Assembly (NCBI RefSeq): GCF_000226875.1
Contig: NZ_JH164926.1
Span: 2,217,060 to 2,238,659 of the forward strand
From: Neisseria shayeganii 871
GTDB taxonomy: Bacteria; Pseudomonadota; Gammaproteobacteria; Burkholderiales; Neisseriaceae
DNA: 21,600 nt
Direction of reading: 5' to 3'
The notes beneath the pieces were generated by a model. That model was not told where the DNA came from and did not search any database. It was given only the letters and a program-made list of their open reading frames with translations. Below, piece after piece: positions 21,596 to 21,600 of this stretch (position 1 is its first letter; each line of letters opens with the position of its first letter). Position numbers and translations under genes: made by a program.

Positions 21596-21600
21596 CCCGC

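Overview
The window looks like chromosomal DNA from Eikenella (Neisseriaceae, Betaproteobacteria). The main reason is the 12-mer AGGCTACCTGAA and its complement TTCAGGTAGCCT. I count 18 perfect copies and one 11/12 copy, about one per 1.2 kb. This matches the DNA uptake sequence (DUS) dialect I know for Eikenella, not the GCCGTCTGAA core of Neisseria. Gene content, GC-rich coding and housekeeping order also fit a naturally competent Neisseriaceae genome. No rRNA, tRNA, CRISPR array, phage gene or intact transposase was seen.

Layout. Positions 146-4176 (minus) hold an MscS-type channel, a nudB-like Nudix hydrolase overlapping it by ATGA, and a large membrane protein of the 'site-specific recombinase' family. 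Divergent from these are ppc (4350-7058) and an EamA/DMT transporter (7284-8180). The ribosomal operon rpsF-priB-rpsR-rplI (8298-9684) has a clear promoter and ends in a terminator made of two inverted DUSs. A pair of secreted small proteins follows, a YgiW-type OB-fold protein and a PepSY protein (10222-11039). On the minus strand lie a FabH-like ketoacyl synthase coupled to coaD (15557-13915), then rpsB-tsf (13433-11754), then a stand-alone RlmK-type rRNA methyltransferase (16863-15919). The plus strand then carries a RhlE-like DEAD-box helicase behind a long structured leader (17284-18618). A cytochrome c4 (minus) is divergent from engB/ysxC (plus), and an AraC-family regulator closes the gene set.

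The accessory signal is a family of short palindromic-ended repeats, 171 or about 185 bp. Their ends read CTGAGACCTTTGCAAAAC and they occur at 9809, 11391, 13688 and 21409, with a decayed end at the left edge. They look like non-autonomous elements (MITEs), possibly mobilised by an IS5/IS1106-type transposase. Two copies share bases with a perfect DUS at one end, and a third is flanked on both sides by 9/12 DUS-like sequences.

DUSs here appear reused in other roles. They form terminator hairpins, sit exactly 3 nt before two start codons, supply the stop codon of engB, and inside two unrelated genes are read in the same frame as Gln-Val-Ala-Tyr. Regulatory leaders worth attention precede rpsF, rpsB and the helicase. 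I found no clear new multi-gene system; the most novel material is the MITE/DUS association and these leaders.
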